This document shows positions 54,597 to 64,000 of a DNA stretch of 64,000 nt, piece by piece; position 1 is the stretch's first letter, and each line of letters starts with the position of its first letter. This DNA comes from Proteiniphilum sp964484665 (GTDB lineage Bacteria > Bacteroidota > Bacteroidia > Bacteroidales > Dysgonomonadaceae). Both the position numbers and the translations under genes were made by a program. The stretch covers positions 14,875 to 78,874 of the forward strand of contig CAZAFR010000004.1 in the NCBI GenBank assembly GCA_964484665.1, given 5' to 3'. Under the pieces are notes generated by a model, which searched no databases, was not told the DNA's origin, and saw nothing but the letters and a program-made list of their open reading frames with translations.

Positions 54597-54626
54597 GAGG
54601 GTGAAATCACATTGTGATACACCCTC
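54597..54626 (-). terminator. rpoC terminator, shared hairpin type
   Basis: Read on the minus strand: GAGGGTG/CACCCTC outer stem (seven perfect pairs), inner ATCACA/TGTGAT, then CTTTTTATT. It lies 21 bases after the rpoC stop and ends the rplJL-rpoBC operon. It differs at only a few bases from the recA terminator. It may also halt the convergent ppk transcript. Confidence 0.8.
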
Positions 54627-54647
54627 TTATAAAATATATCCGTAAAT

Positions 54648-57600
54648 TTATTCCTCAGATATTGTATCTTGAAATAGATTACTTCTCTTGTTTGCGTTCA
54701 GCTTCTCAAAATCTTCAAGTGAACCCACTACAAGTTTTTCAAACTCTCTTTGTCCTGTACCTGCAGGTATGAGATGGCCAACTATAACATTCTCTTTTAG
54801 TCCATCCAGAGTATCAGTCTTACCGTGTATTGCAGCATCGTTGAGTACTTTGGTGGTTTCCTGGAATGAAGCAGCTGACATAAAGCTGGTTGTTTGAAGA
54901 GCAGCTCGTGTAATGCCTTGTAGCACTTGATTAGCTGTTGCCGGAACGGCATCACGTGCTTCCACAAGTTTCAAGTCACGACGTTTTAAAGAACTGTTTT
55001 CGTCACGAAGTTTACGAACTGTAACAATCTGACCCGGTTCAAATATTTGTGAATCGCCTGCATCAGTAATTACTTTCTTACCCCATGTACGATCATTTTC
55101 TTCCATCATCTCATTCTTGTCAACCAGCTGTTGTTCAAGGAAACGGGTGTCACCCGGATCAACAACTTCAACTTTGCGCATCATCTGTCGTACAATAACT
55201 TCAAAGTGCTTGTCATTAATCTTAACACCTTGTAGACGATAAACATCCTGTACCTCGTTTACAATATATTCCTGAACAGCTGTAGGCCCTTTAATTGCCA
55301 ATATGTCTGCCGGAGTAATTGCACCTTCTGATAGCGGCATACCTGCACGGATATAGTCATTTTCCTGAACAAGTATTTGCTTTGATAGTGGAACCATGTA
55401 TTTCTTAGTTTCACCTGTTTTGGTTGTAACTGAAATTTCCTGATTACCTCTCTTAATTTTACCAAAGGATACCTCTCCATCAATTTCGGTCACTACAGCA
55501 GGATTAGATGGATTACGTGCTTCAAAGAGTTCGGTTACACGTGGCAAACCACCAGTGATATCACCAGCTTTACCTACTGCACGTGGTATTTTTACTAATG
55601 TATCTCCTGTTTTGATGTCATCATTTTCATTTTTAACAATGTGTGAACCGAGTGGCAGAGTATAAGTACGCAAAACATTGTCATTTTCATCTACGATGTG
55701 TGCTGACGGCGCTTTTGTTTTATCCCTTGATTCAATTATAACTTTTTCTTTCAATCCGGTCTGTTCGTCAGATTCAACCTTATATGTTAGATTCTCTGTG
55801 AAGTTTTCGAATTTGATTTTACCAGATGCTTCAGATACGATTACAGCATTGAATGGGTCCCACTCACATATCAAATCACCTTTATTGACTTTAACACCCT
55901 GGTTAAAGTAGAGTTTAGAACCGTATGGAACGTTATGAGATACCAATATGATTTTTGTATTTGGATCTATAATTCTCATTTCCATCAGGCGACTTACAAC
56001 AACTTTGTATGGTTTTCCTTCAGAGTCTTTGGTTTCTACGAAACGAAGTTCTTCAAATTCAACTATACCGTCATATTTTGCAATAATTCTACTTTCTGCA
56101 GCAATGTTAGAAGCGATACCTCCTACGTGGAATGTTCGTAGAGTCAGCTGTGTTCCCGGCTCACCAATTGACTGGGCAGCGATAACACCAACTGATTCAC
56201 CCTTTTGAACCATGTGGCCGGTAGCAAGGTTCCTACCATAACATTTAGCACATACTCCGTGCGATGATTCACATGTAAGAACTGATCTTATTTCAACACG
56301 CTCTATCGGAGATTCTTCAATTTTCTTGGCTATTTCTTCTGTAATCTCCTCACCTGCACTAACAAGGATTTCTCCCGTATTAGGGTGCTGTACATCATGT
56401 ACAGATACACGTCCAAGTATACGCTCATATAGTGAAGCAATTGTTTCTTCATTGTTCTTTATGGCTGTTGCTGTTAAACCTCTAAGAGTACCGCAATCAA
56501 CCTCATTTACAATTACATCCTGGGATACGTCAACTAAACGACGTGTCAGATAACCAGCGTCAGCCGTTTTAAGGGCTGTGTCGGCAAGACCCTTTCGTGC
56601 ACCGTGGGTTGAAATGAAATACTCAAGTACCGACAGACCTTCTTTAAAGTTGGCAAGAATTGGGTTCTCAATAATTTGAGCTCCTTCTGCTCCACTTTTC
56701 TGAGGTTTAGCCATCAATCCACGCATACCTGATAACTGACGTATCTGTTCGCGCGAGCCACGCGCTCCGGAATCGAGCATCATATATACGGAGTTGAATC
56801 CTTGGTTGTCTTCCGAAAGTTGTTTCATTAAAATATTCGACAACTTGGAGTTAATATGTGTCCAGGTGTCAATAATCTGGTTATAACGTTCATTATAGGT
56901 AATGAATCCCATATTGTAGTTATCCAGAATCTGCTCTACTTCATTGTAACCTTCCTGAATCAAAGTTTCTTTTTCTGCCGGGATAATTACATCTTCAAGG
57001 TTGAATGATAATCCTCCTTTGAATGCCATTTTATATCCCAGATCCTTGATGTCATCAAGATATTGAGCAGTACGTGCTACACCACATGTTTTAATTACCT
57101 TACCGATAATTTCACGAAGGGATTTTTTAGAAAGTAATTCGTTTACATATCCCACTTCTTTAGGAATAGCTTCGTTTGTTATAACGCGTCCTACACTAGT
57201 CTCGTGCATTTTACGAATCGGATTGCCTTCTTCGTCAATATCATCAACAACTACCTTTACAAGTGCGTGAATATCAACAGCGCCTTCATTATAAGCAATT
57301 ATTGCCTCTTCTTCGCCATAGAAACATAATCCTTCACCTTTTGCTCCCGGACGTATTTTTGTAATATAATAAAGTCCCAGAACCATGTCTTGCGAGGGAA
57401 CTGTAATTGGAGCTCCATTTGCCGGGTTCAGGATATTATGTGAAGCAAGCATGAGAAGCTGAGCCTCCAAAATTGCTTCGTTTCCAAGAGGAAGGTGAAC
57501 GGCCATCTGATCACCGTCAAAGTCAGCGTTAAATGCAGTACATGCAAGTGGATGCAGTTGAATTGCTTTTCCTTCAATAAGTTTTGGCTGAAATGCTTGA

Positions 57601-58934
57601 ATACCTAAACGGTGAAGAGTAGGGGCGCGGTTCAGAAGAATAGGGTGCCCTTTCATCACATATTCTAGGATGTCATATACAACAGGTTCTTTCCTGTCTA
57701 CTATCTTTTTGGCTGATTTAACCGTTTTAACAATACCTCTTTCTATTAACTTACGAATAATAAACGGTTTGTATAACTCGGCAGCCATATCTTTAGGTAG
57801 TCCGCACTCATGCATTTTAAGCTCGGGACCAACCACAATTACCGAACGGGCTGAATAGTCTACACGTTTACCAAGTAGATTCTGACGGAAACGTCCCTGT
57901 TTCCCTTTTAAGCTATCCGAAAGAGATTTCAGTGGACGGTTAGATTCAGTCTTGATTGCACTAGACTTACGTGAGTTGTCAAATAAAGAATCCACCGATT
58001 CCTGAAGCATTCGTTTTTCGTTTCTCAGAATCACGTCAGGAGCCTTAATATCTATCAGTCTTTTCAGACGATTATTACGAATGATTACCCTTCGGTAGAG
58101 ATCATTTAGATCTGAAGTAGCAAATCGTCCTCCATCCAGAGGTACAAGTGGTCTAAGGTCAGGGGGGATTACCGGGATGACTTTCATAATCATCCACTCA
58201 GGTTTATTAATATTCTTAGACTCACGGAAAGCTTCAACTACCTGTAGTTGTTTAAGCGCCTCATTTTTACGTTGCTGAGATGTTTCTGTATTTGCTTTGT
58301 GGCGTAAATGATTAGCTAATTTATCAAGATTTATCCTTTCAAGCAAGTTCAAAAGTCCTTCTGCACCCATCTTGGCAATAAATTTATTAGGGTCAGAATC
58401 TTCAAGCAACTGATTTTCCTTTGGTATTGAGTCTAGATATCCCAGATATTCATCCTCTGTAAGGAGATCTTTTTCTGCCACTTTGTCTTCAAGAATACCA
58501 GGCTGGATTACAACATATCTTTCGTAATAAATAATAGAATCCAGTTTTTTTGTAGGTATACCTAATAGATAACCAATTTTGTTTGGCAATGATCTAAAAT
58601 ACCATATATGAGCTACAGGAACCACAAGATGTATGTGTCCCGTACGTTCACGTCTTACTTTTTTCTCAGTAACTTCTACGCCGCACCTATCACATACAAT
58701 ACCCTTATACCGAATTCTTTTATATTTACCGCAATGACATTCATAATCTTTTACAGGCCCAAATATACGTTCGCAGAACAAACCGTCACGCTCGGGTTTG
58801 TAAGTACGGTAATTTATTGTTTCCGGTTTTAAAACTTCGCCATAAGAGTTTTCAAGAATCCGTTCCGGTGAAGCCAGACTGATCGTAATTTTTGAAAAGC
58901 TACTCTTTATTTTATTCTCTTTTCTATATGCCAT
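54648..58934 (-). CDS. rpoC: RNA polymerase beta' subunit
   Basis: 1428 residues. The N-terminal zinc ribbon is YECHCGKY with CDRCGVEV, the catalytic NADFDGDQMAVH with its three metal-binding Asp lies at about 467-478, and the trigger-loop region follows QSIGEPGTQLTLRTFH. The second zinc cluster (CESSHGVCAKCYGRN) is intact. Last gene of the operon, 89 bases after rpoB. Confidence 0.98.
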   Translation of the reverse strand: MAYRKENKIKSSFSKITISLASPERILENSYGEVLKPETINYRTYKPERDGLFCERIFGPVKDYECHCGKYKRIRYKGIVCDRCGVEVTEKKVRRERTGHIHLVVPVAHIWYFRSLPNKIGYLLGIPTKKLDSIIYYERYVVIQPGILEDKVAEKDLLTEDEYLGYLDSIPKENQLLEDSDPNKFIAKMGAEGLLNLLERINLDKLANHLRHKANTETSQQRKNEALKQLQVVEAFRESKNINKPEWMIMKVIPVIPPDLRPLVPLDGGRFATSDLNDLYRRVIIRNNRLKRLIDIKAPDVILRNEKRMLQESVDSLFDNSRKSSAIKTESNRPLKSLSDSLKGKQGRFRQNLLGKRVDYSARSVIVVGPELKMHECGLPKDMAAELYKPFIIRKLIERGIVKTVKSAKKIVDRKEPVVYDILEYVMKGHPILLNRAPTLHRLGIQAFQPKLIEGKAIQLHPLACTAFNADFDGDQMAVHLPLGNEAILEAQLLMLASHNILNPANGAPITVPSQDMVLGLYYITKIRPGAKGEGLCFYGEEEAIIAYNEGAVDIHALVKVVVDDIDEEGNPIRKMHETSVGRVITNEAIPKEVGYVNELLSKKSLREIIGKVIKTCGVARTAQYLDDIKDLGYKMAFKGGLSFNLEDVIIPAEKETLIQEGYNEVEQILDNYNMGFITYNERYNQIIDTWTHINSKLSNILMKQLSEDNQGFNSVYMMLDSGARGSREQIRQLSGMRGLMAKPQKSGAEGAQIIENPILANFKEGLSVLEYFISTHGARKGLADTALKTADAGYLTRRLVDVSQDVIVNEVDCGTLRGLTATAIKNNEETIASLYERILGRVSVHDVQHPNTGEILVSAGEEITEEIAKKIEESPIERVEIRSVLTCESSHGVCAKCYGRNLATGHMVQKGESVGVIAAQSIGEPGTQLTLRTFHVGGIASNIAAESRIIAKYDGIVEFEELRFVETKDSEGKPYKVVVSRLMEMRIIDPNTKIILVSHNVPYGSKLYFNQGVKVNKGDLICEWDPFNAVIVSEASGKIKFENFTENLTYKVESDEQTGLKEKVIIESRDKTKAPSAHIVDENDNVLRTYTLPLGSHIVKNENDDIKTGDTLVKIPRAVGKAGDITGGLPRVTELFEARNPSNPAVVTEIDGEVSFGKIKRGNQEISVTTKTGETKKYMVPLSKQILVQENDYIRAGMPLSEGAITPADILAIKGPTAVQEYIVNEVQDVYRLQGVKINDKHFEVIVRQMMRKVEVVDPGDTRFLEQQLVDKNEMMEENDRTWGKKVITDAGDSQIFEPGQIVTVRKLRDENSSLKRRDLKLVEARDAVPATANQVLQGITRAALQTTSFMSAASFQETTKVLNDAAIHGKTDTLDGLKENVIVGHLIPAGTGQREFEKLVVGSLEDFEKLNANKRSNLFQDTISEE

Positions 58935-59023
58935 AATAACCTTTATAAAGAGTTATAATTTTTTGTAATTGAATTCCCGACTGATGATAATATTGCCTTG
59001 GCTGTATTATCAACCGGTGAATA

Positions 59024-62000
59024 TTAATCGAGAGTGATGTTAAGTCCTAGTCCCTGAAGCTCATGTATAAGTACATTAAGTGATTCAGGTATACCCGGCT
59101 GAGGCATTGCCTCACCCTTAACTATTGATTCGTATGCTTTGGAGCGACCAATAACATCGTCTGATTTAACAGTTAGAATTTCCTGAAGAATATTAGATGC
59201 GCCAAATGCTTCAAGTGCCCAAACCTCCATCTCACCAAAACGCTGTCCTCCAAACTGTGCTTTACCACCCAATGGTTGTTGTGTAATTAGTGAATATGGC
59301 CCTATTGAGCGTGCATGCATTTTATCTTCAACCATATGCCCCAGCTTAAGCATGTATATTACACCTACTGTTGCCGGCTGATCAAATCTCTCACCTGTGC
59401 CTCCGTCATACAAATATGTTTTACCGTATGATGGTATACCGGCTTTATCAGTCCATACATTCATATCTTCCAACTGTGCACCGTCAAAAATCGGGGTGGA
59501 AAATTTAACACCCAGCTCACTTCCTGCCCAGCCTAATACGGTTTCAAAAATTTGCCCCAGGTTCATACGCGATGGAACTCCAAGAGGATTTAAAACAATA
59601 TCAACTGTGCTCCCGTCTGCTAAGAATGGCATATCTTCCTGGCGTACAATTTTAGAAACAATACCTTTGTTTCCGTGGCGTCCTGCCATTTTATCTCCCA
59701 CCTGGATTTTACGTTTCTTGGCAACATATACCTTGGCACTTTGCATAATACCTGATGGTAATTCGTCTCCAATAGTCAGATCAAAACGTTTACGTTTTAG
59801 TTCAGCATCAAGTTCTTTAAACCTACGCAGATAATTAATTACTGTTGATTGGATAAGTTGATTTCTATGTGCGTCTGATGTCCACTTGTTTAACTGAACC
59901 GACTGGTAATCTATCTCAGATAATACCTTCAGAGTGAATTTAGCACCCTTGGGAACTACATCAATATTTGTGTAATCTTTAACTCCGGCAGATGATTTGC
60001 CATCGGTAAGTTTTAGAAGCTTGTCAATCAGAGTTTTTCTTAGCTCATCGAGTTTTGTTTCATACTCTTCGTCCAGTTTGGGAAGAATTGCCTTATTTGA
60101 TAGTTTAGTCTTACCTTTTTTGGCTGCCTTAGAAAATAAATTAGTATGAATAACAACACCGTTAAGTGAAGGTGAAGCTTTTAATGAAGCATCTTTAACA
60201 TCACCTGCCTTGTCTCCAAAAATAGCACGTAGTAATTTCTCTTCAGGTGAAGGGTCAGACTCCCCTTTAGGCGTAATCTTTCCTATTAGAATATCACCCG
60301 GTTTAATTCGTGCACCTACTCTAACAATACCTTTTTCATCAAGATCTTTAGTGGCCTCCTCGCTTACGTTCGGAATATCCGATGTAAGCTCTTCCATTCC
60401 TCGCTTGGTTTCTCTAACTTCCAACGAAAATTCTTCAACGTGTACCGATGTAAAAATATCTTCGCTAACCATCCTATCACTCAGTACGATAGCATCCTCA
60501 AAGTTATAGCCTTTCCAGGGCATGAATGCTACCTTCAGGTTTCTACCCAATGCCAATTCTCCATTTTCTGTTGCGTAGCCTTCAGTAAGGATTTCTCCCT
60601 GCTTAACTTTCTGTCCTACTTTACATATTGGATGAAGATCTACTGTAGTATTCTGGTTGGTCTTGCGGAATTTTGGTATGTTATATGTCTTTTCTGAGTC
60701 TTCGAAGCTGGTGAAATCTTCTTCTTCGCTTCTTTCGTATTTTATCTTAATTGTTGTTGAATCAACATATGTAATTAATCCTTCGCCTTCAGATACTATC
60801 TGAGTTCTTGAGTCTTTAATTACGTTACCTTCTATACCTGTTCCTACAATTGGAGATTCTGTACGTATAAGTGGCACAGCCTGGCGCATCATGTTTGAAC
60901 CCATTAGTGCACGGTTTGCGTCATCATGCTCAAGAAAAGGAATGAGAGCTGCAGCAATAGATGCAATCTGCATAGGAGAAACATCCATCAGTTCAACTTC
61001 TTCAGGAGCTACAACAGGATAGTCGGCATCTTTTCTTGCCTTAACTCTTGGATTTATAAAATGCCCGTTGTCATCAAGAGGTGCATTACCTTGAGCAATA
61101 ATTTTATCTTCTTCCTCTTCGGCTGCTAAATATATAATCTCATTATTTTTTATATTAACAACACCATTATCAGCCTTACGATAAGGGGTCTCTATGAAAC
61201 CTAGTTCATTAATTTTTGCATATACGCAAAGCGATGAAATAAGTCCAATATTTGGTCCTTCAGGAGTTTCAATCGGACAAAGTCGTCCATAGTGGGTAAA
61301 GTGTACGTCACGTACTTCAAAACCGGCACGTTCACGTGATAAGCCACCCGGTCCTAAAGCCGATAAGCGTCGTTTATGGGTGATTTCGGCAAGAGGGTTA
61401 GTCTGATCCATAAACTGCGATAAAGCATTGGTTCCGAAGAAAGTATTAATTACGGAAGAGATGGTTTTAGCATTAATCAGGTCGATAGGAGTAAAGACCT
61501 CATTATCTCTTACGTTCATCCTTTCACGGATAATACGAGCCATTCGGGTTAAACCTATACCAAATTGAGTGTATAATTGCTCGCCAACAGTCCTTACACG
61601 TCTGTTACTTAGGTGGTCAATGTCGTCCACTATCGCTTTTGAATTAACTAATTCGATAAGATATTTTATAATTTCTATAATATCTTCTTTAGTTAAAACA
61701 CGTATGTCAACATCTATATTTAGATCGAGTTTCTTGTTAATTCTATAACGACCAACATCTCCCAGATCATATCTCTTTTCAGAGAAAAACAGATTGTTAA
61801 TTACATCACGTGCACTTGAGTCATCAGCAGGCTCAGCACTTCGTAAGAGTCGATATATATGTTTTATAGCGTCAATTTCCGAATTACTCGGATCTTTTTG
61901 CAGTGTATTATATATTATTGAGTAGTCAGTAGTATTTGCTGTTTCTTTGTGAAGAAGTATATACGGAACTCCTGATTCAAGAATCTCATCAATATGTTCT

Positions 62001-62836
62001 TGCTCTAAAATGGTCTCACGTTCAATAATTACTTCGTTTCTCTCGATTGAAGTTACTTCACCCGTATCTTCATCCACAAAATCTTCCATCCAGGATTTCA
62101 AAACACGTGCAGCTAATTTTCGACCTAAAACTTTCTTCAGATTAGTTTTATTTGTTTTTACTTCCTCTGCGAGATCAAAGATTTCAAGAATATCCTTATC
62201 AGTCTCGAAGCCAATGGCACGAAGGAGAGTGGTTACGGGTAATTTCTTTTTCCTATCTATATAGGCATACATTACATTGTTGATATCCGTAGCGAATTCT
62301 ATCCATGATCCTCTAAAGGGAATAACACGGGCAGAGTATAATATGCTGCCATTAGCATGAAGACTCTGACCGAAGAACACTCCGGGAGAGCGGTGAAGTT
62401 GCGAAACGATAACACGTTCAGCTCCATTTATAACAAATGTACCCTTATCGGTCATGTAAGGAATAGTTCCCAGATAAACATCTTGAATAACCGGTGTAAA
62501 ATCTTCGTGATCAGGGTCAGTACAATACAGATAGAGTTTTGCTTTTAGAGGCACACTATAAGTCAGTCCTCTGTCAGCACACTCATCTATTGAATAGCGT
62601 GGAGGATCAACATAGTAATCTAAAAACTCAAGTACAAAATTGTTTCGGGTATCTGTAATCGGAAAATTTTCCGTGAAAACCTTATACAATCCTTCTTTTT
62701 TTCTGTTTTCTGGGGGGGTGTCGAGTTGGATGAAATCCTGAAATGACTGTAGTTGAACTTCTAGAAAATCGGGGAAGTCAAGCGGATTTTTAATCGACGC
62801 AAAATTTATTCTTTGATTAGCTTTGTTTGAAGACAT
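59024..62836 (-). CDS. rpoB: RNA polymerase beta subunit
   Basis: 1270 residues. Contains the rifampicin-region run FMDQTNPLAEITHKRRLSALGPGG, the active-site segments RVIPFRGSW, GYNFEDAI and KMAGRHGNKGIVSK, and the C-terminal GGQRFGEMEVWALEA. The rifampicin region is the normal sensitive type by eye. A hairpin lies in the 97-base gap after rplL. Followed by rpoC. Confidence 0.98.
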   Translation of the reverse strand: MSSNKANQRINFASIKNPLDFPDFLEVQLQSFQDFIQLDTPPENRKKEGLYKVFTENFPITDTRNNFVLEFLDYYVDPPRYSIDECADRGLTYSVPLKAKLYLYCTDPDHEDFTPVIQDVYLGTIPYMTDKGTFVINGAERVIVSQLHRSPGVFFGQSLHANGSILYSARVIPFRGSWIEFATDINNVMYAYIDRKKKLPVTTLLRAIGFETDKDILEIFDLAEEVKTNKTNLKKVLGRKLAARVLKSWMEDFVDEDTGEVTSIERNEVIIERETILEQEHIDEILESGVPYILLHKETANTTDYSIIYNTLQKDPSNSEIDAIKHIYRLLRSAEPADDSSARDVINNLFFSEKRYDLGDVGRYRINKKLDLNIDVDIRVLTKEDIIEIIKYLIELVNSKAIVDDIDHLSNRRVRTVGEQLYTQFGIGLTRMARIIRERMNVRDNEVFTPIDLINAKTISSVINTFFGTNALSQFMDQTNPLAEITHKRRLSALGPGGLSRERAGFEVRDVHFTHYGRLCPIETPEGPNIGLISSLCVYAKINELGFIETPYRKADNGVVNIKNNEIIYLAAEEEEDKIIAQGNAPLDDNGHFINPRVKARKDADYPVVAPEEVELMDVSPMQIASIAAALIPFLEHDDANRALMGSNMMRQAVPLIRTESPIVGTGIEGNVIKDSRTQIVSEGEGLITYVDSTTIKIKYERSEEEDFTSFEDSEKTYNIPKFRKTNQNTTVDLHPICKVGQKVKQGEILTEGYATENGELALGRNLKVAFMPWKGYNFEDAIVLSDRMVSEDIFTSVHVEEFSLEVRETKRGMEELTSDIPNVSEEATKDLDEKGIVRVGARIKPGDILIGKITPKGESDPSPEEKLLRAIFGDKAGDVKDASLKASPSLNGVVIHTNLFSKAAKKGKTKLSNKAILPKLDEEYETKLDELRKTLIDKLLKLTDGKSSAGVKDYTNIDVVPKGAKFTLKVLSEIDYQSVQLNKWTSDAHRNQLIQSTVINYLRRFKELDAELKRKRFDLTIGDELPSGIMQSAKVYVAKKRKIQVGDKMAGRHGNKGIVSKIVRQEDMPFLADGSTVDIVLNPLGVPSRMNLGQIFETVLGWAGSELGVKFSTPIFDGAQLEDMNVWTDKAGIPSYGKTYLYDGGTGERFDQPATVGVIYMLKLGHMVEDKMHARSIGPYSLITQQPLGGKAQFGGQRFGEMEVWALEAFGASNILQEILTVKSDDVIGRSKAYESIVKGEAMPQPGIPESLNVLIHELQGLGLNITLD

Positions 62837-62871
62837 AGGGATGAATTTATGAACCTAATATATATTGACAT

Positions 62872-62909
62872 AAAAGGTTAAGAACCTTCAGGACTGAAGA
62901 TTCCTAACC
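62872..62909 (-). terminator. hairpin between rplL and rpoB (partial terminator)
   Basis: A 16-bp stem (62909-62894 with 62891-62876, two G-T pairs) closed by a very tight turn, then TTTTA on the minus strand. It lies 25 bases after the rplL stop. Likely an attenuator or processing site that lowers rpoBC relative to ribosomal protein output, as in E. coli. Confidence 0.6.
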
Positions 62910-62933
62910 GAATAAACCTAATTTAGGTAAATG

Positions 62934-63311
62934 CTATTTAAGTTCAACTTCTGCTCCAGCCTCTTCAAGATGTTTTTTCAAAGCCTCAGCTTCGTCTTTT
63001 GATATACCTTTTTTCAATTCACTTGGAGCAGCGTCAACTAAATCTTTAGCTTCTTTAAGACCTAGTCCGGTAAGTTCTTTAACCGCTTTTACAACAGCAA
63101 GTTTTGCTGCGCCTGGACTCTTAAGAACAACATCAAATGAAGTCTTTTCTTCAACAGCGGCTTCTTCACCACCCGCAGGACCTGCAGCAACAGCAACAGC
63201 TGCAGCGGCCGGCTCAATACCGTACTCAGTTTTTAAAATTTCGGCTAGTTCGTTAACTTCTTTTACAGTTAAGTTAACTAGATCTTCAGCAAATTTTTTT
63301 AAGTCTGCCAT
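62934..63311 (-). CDS. rplL: ribosomal protein L7/L12
   Basis: 125 residues, standard. The N-terminal dimer helices are followed by an Ala/Gly-rich hinge (about 35-48), and the C-terminal domain has KSPGAAKLAVVKAVKELTG and GLKEAKDLVD, which bind elongation factors on the ribosome stalk. Placed between rplJ and rpoB as in most bacteria. Confidence 0.97.
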   Translation of the reverse strand: MADLKKFAEDLVNLTVKEVNELAEILKTEYGIEPAAAAVAVAAGPAGGEEAAVEEKTSFDVVLKSPGAAKLAVVKAVKELTGLGLKEAKDLVDAAPSELKKGISKDEAEALKKHLEEAGAEVELK

Positions 63312-63387
63312 TTTTTGTATTTGTTTTAAATTGATTACTAATTCTGTTTTTTGTTTGATATATTTATTGACAAATATATCAGTTCTT

Positions 63388-63912
63388 TTATTGAGCTTCT
63401 TCTCTTTCCGACAAAGTTTTCAATACTCCATGTATTGTATTACCGCCGGATTGGAGCGCTGATATAACATTCTTAGCAGGAGATTGCAATAGTGCAATAA
63501 CATCTCCAATAAGTTCCGGCTTGCTCTTGATATTAATAAGATCTTTCAGGGCGTTAGCTCCAATAAAGAAGCTTTCCTGAACATAAGCACCCTTAAATAC
63601 AGGTATCTTATCGGCCTTATGTTTATCAATAAGCTTTGCAGGAGCATTTGCTACATTAGAGAACATTATTGCTGTATTTCCTTTCAAAACAGGGTACAGC
63701 TCTTCGTAGTTCTTGTCTAATGATTCTAATGCTTTGTGCAATAAGGTGTTCTTAACAACTACCAGTTTGATCTCTTCATTGTAGCATTCTCTTCTTAATG
63801 TACTCGTCTTCACTGCATTCAATGATTCAATGTCGGTGAGATAGAAGTTTTCGTACTCCTGAAGGTCTACTGATATTTGGTCAATTATTTGTTTTTTATC
63901 TTCCTTTTTCAT
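63388..63912 (-). CDS. rplJ: ribosomal protein L10
   Basis: 174 residues. Stalk base protein that binds L7/L12 dimers and 23S rRNA. The opening MKKEDKKQIIDQISVDLQEY and the central KGNTAIMFS are typical. It starts 12 bases after the rplA stop, so no L10 autoregulatory leader of E. coli type fits here. A weak AT-rich inverted repeat (63357-63365 with 63372-63380) lies between it and rplL. Confidence 0.96.
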   Translation of the reverse strand: MKKEDKKQIIDQISVDLQEYENFYLTDIESLNAVKTSTLRRECYNEEIKLVVVKNTLLHKALESLDKNYEELYPVLKGNTAIMFSNVANAPAKLIDKHKADKIPVFKGAYVQESFFIGANALKDLINIKSKPELIGDVIALLQSPAKNVISALQSGGNTIHGVLKTLSEREEAQ

Positions 63913-63924
63913 TGACTTCCTTTT

Positions 63925-64000
63925 TTAGTTGGTTTCTTCTAATAGTTTAGTATCCAGCTTAATACCGGGACTCATTGTACTAGAAAGATAAATACTCTTA
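63925..64000 (-). CDS. rplA: ribosomal protein L1, C-terminal end (cut by window edge)
   Basis: The last 25 codons of a leftward gene running in from the right edge. The end reads KSIYLSSTMSPGIKLD and closes ETN before the stop at 63925-63927; SSTMSPGIK near the C-terminus is characteristic of L1. Its place before rplJ matches the rplKAJL-rpoBC order. Confidence 0.9.
   Translation of the reverse strand, partial: KSIYLSSTMSPGIKLDTKLLEETN

Noticed and set aside
63357..63380. AT-rich inverted repeat between rplJ and rplL
   Set aside because: All but two of the paired bases are A or T and the sequence between the genes is short; too weak to call a terminator.

Overview
The window is a stretch of chromosome from a low-GC member of the Bacteroidetes, most likely the order Bacteroidales. 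A Porphyromonadaceae or Dysgonomonadaceae-like organism is my guess, made without any database search. The reasons are: promoter-like TTTG / TAnnTTTG pairs in front of many genes with no Shine-Dalgarno sites, many lipoproteins with a Cys box, a protein ending in a type IX secretion sorting domain, GT3-type glycogen synthase next to a DUF3417-type glucan phosphorylase, membrane-anchored TPR regulators, and large single-chain PurL and RpoB/RpoC proteins. Almost all of the window is housekeeping DNA and no phage, complete insertion sequence or CRISPR array is visible.

Layout. 0-6.5 kb: end of an S24/S26-type peptidase gene, a zinc metallopeptidase lipoprotein, and a leftward four-gene DevABC-TolC-type exporter. 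6.6-9.3 kb: tRNA-modifying MnmD, then a zinc uptake pair (binding protein and ATPase) that lacks its permease. 9.4-15.7 kb: asd, a tiny type IX sorting-domain protein, queD-queE-rnz, and two tandem rhomboid proteases with an endonuclease/exonuclease/phosphatase protein. 15.9-18.7 kb: HU, tRNA-Lys(CTT), and a patatin-barrel outer membrane phospholipase. 18.9-25.8 kb: a TetR-controlled efflux operon (TolC, HlyD, two ATPases, two permeases) resembling E. coli cecR-ybhGFSR.

26-34 kb is the least ordinary part: a TPR transmembrane regulator, a small DUF3244-like exported protein translationally overlapped by a minimal AraC regulator, an orphan HigA-like antitoxin, an alpha/beta hydrolase, an 0.8 kb gene-poor stretch with decayed ORFs, and a Gfo/Idh/MocA oxidoreductase paired with a DUF1080 protein. 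Two related bidirectional hairpins bracket the HigA-hydrolase segment.

34-64 kb: glycogen phosphorylase and synthase, mfd, cysK and cysE, recA, dprA, a thioesterase, purL, a LysE-type exporter, a phosphodiesterase, ppk1, and the rplA-rplJ-rplL-rpoB-rpoC operon read leftward to the right edge. The recA and rpoC genes end in near-identical hairpin terminators. A consensus promoter with no gene behind it lies just beyond recA and may drive a small RNA.

I did not find a convincing new multi-gene system. The best leads are the TPR/DUF3244/AraC regulatory cluster, the orphan promoter at 44.1 kb, the shared hairpin terminators, the 40-bp perfect palindrome after the efflux operon, and the passenger-less sorting-domain protein.
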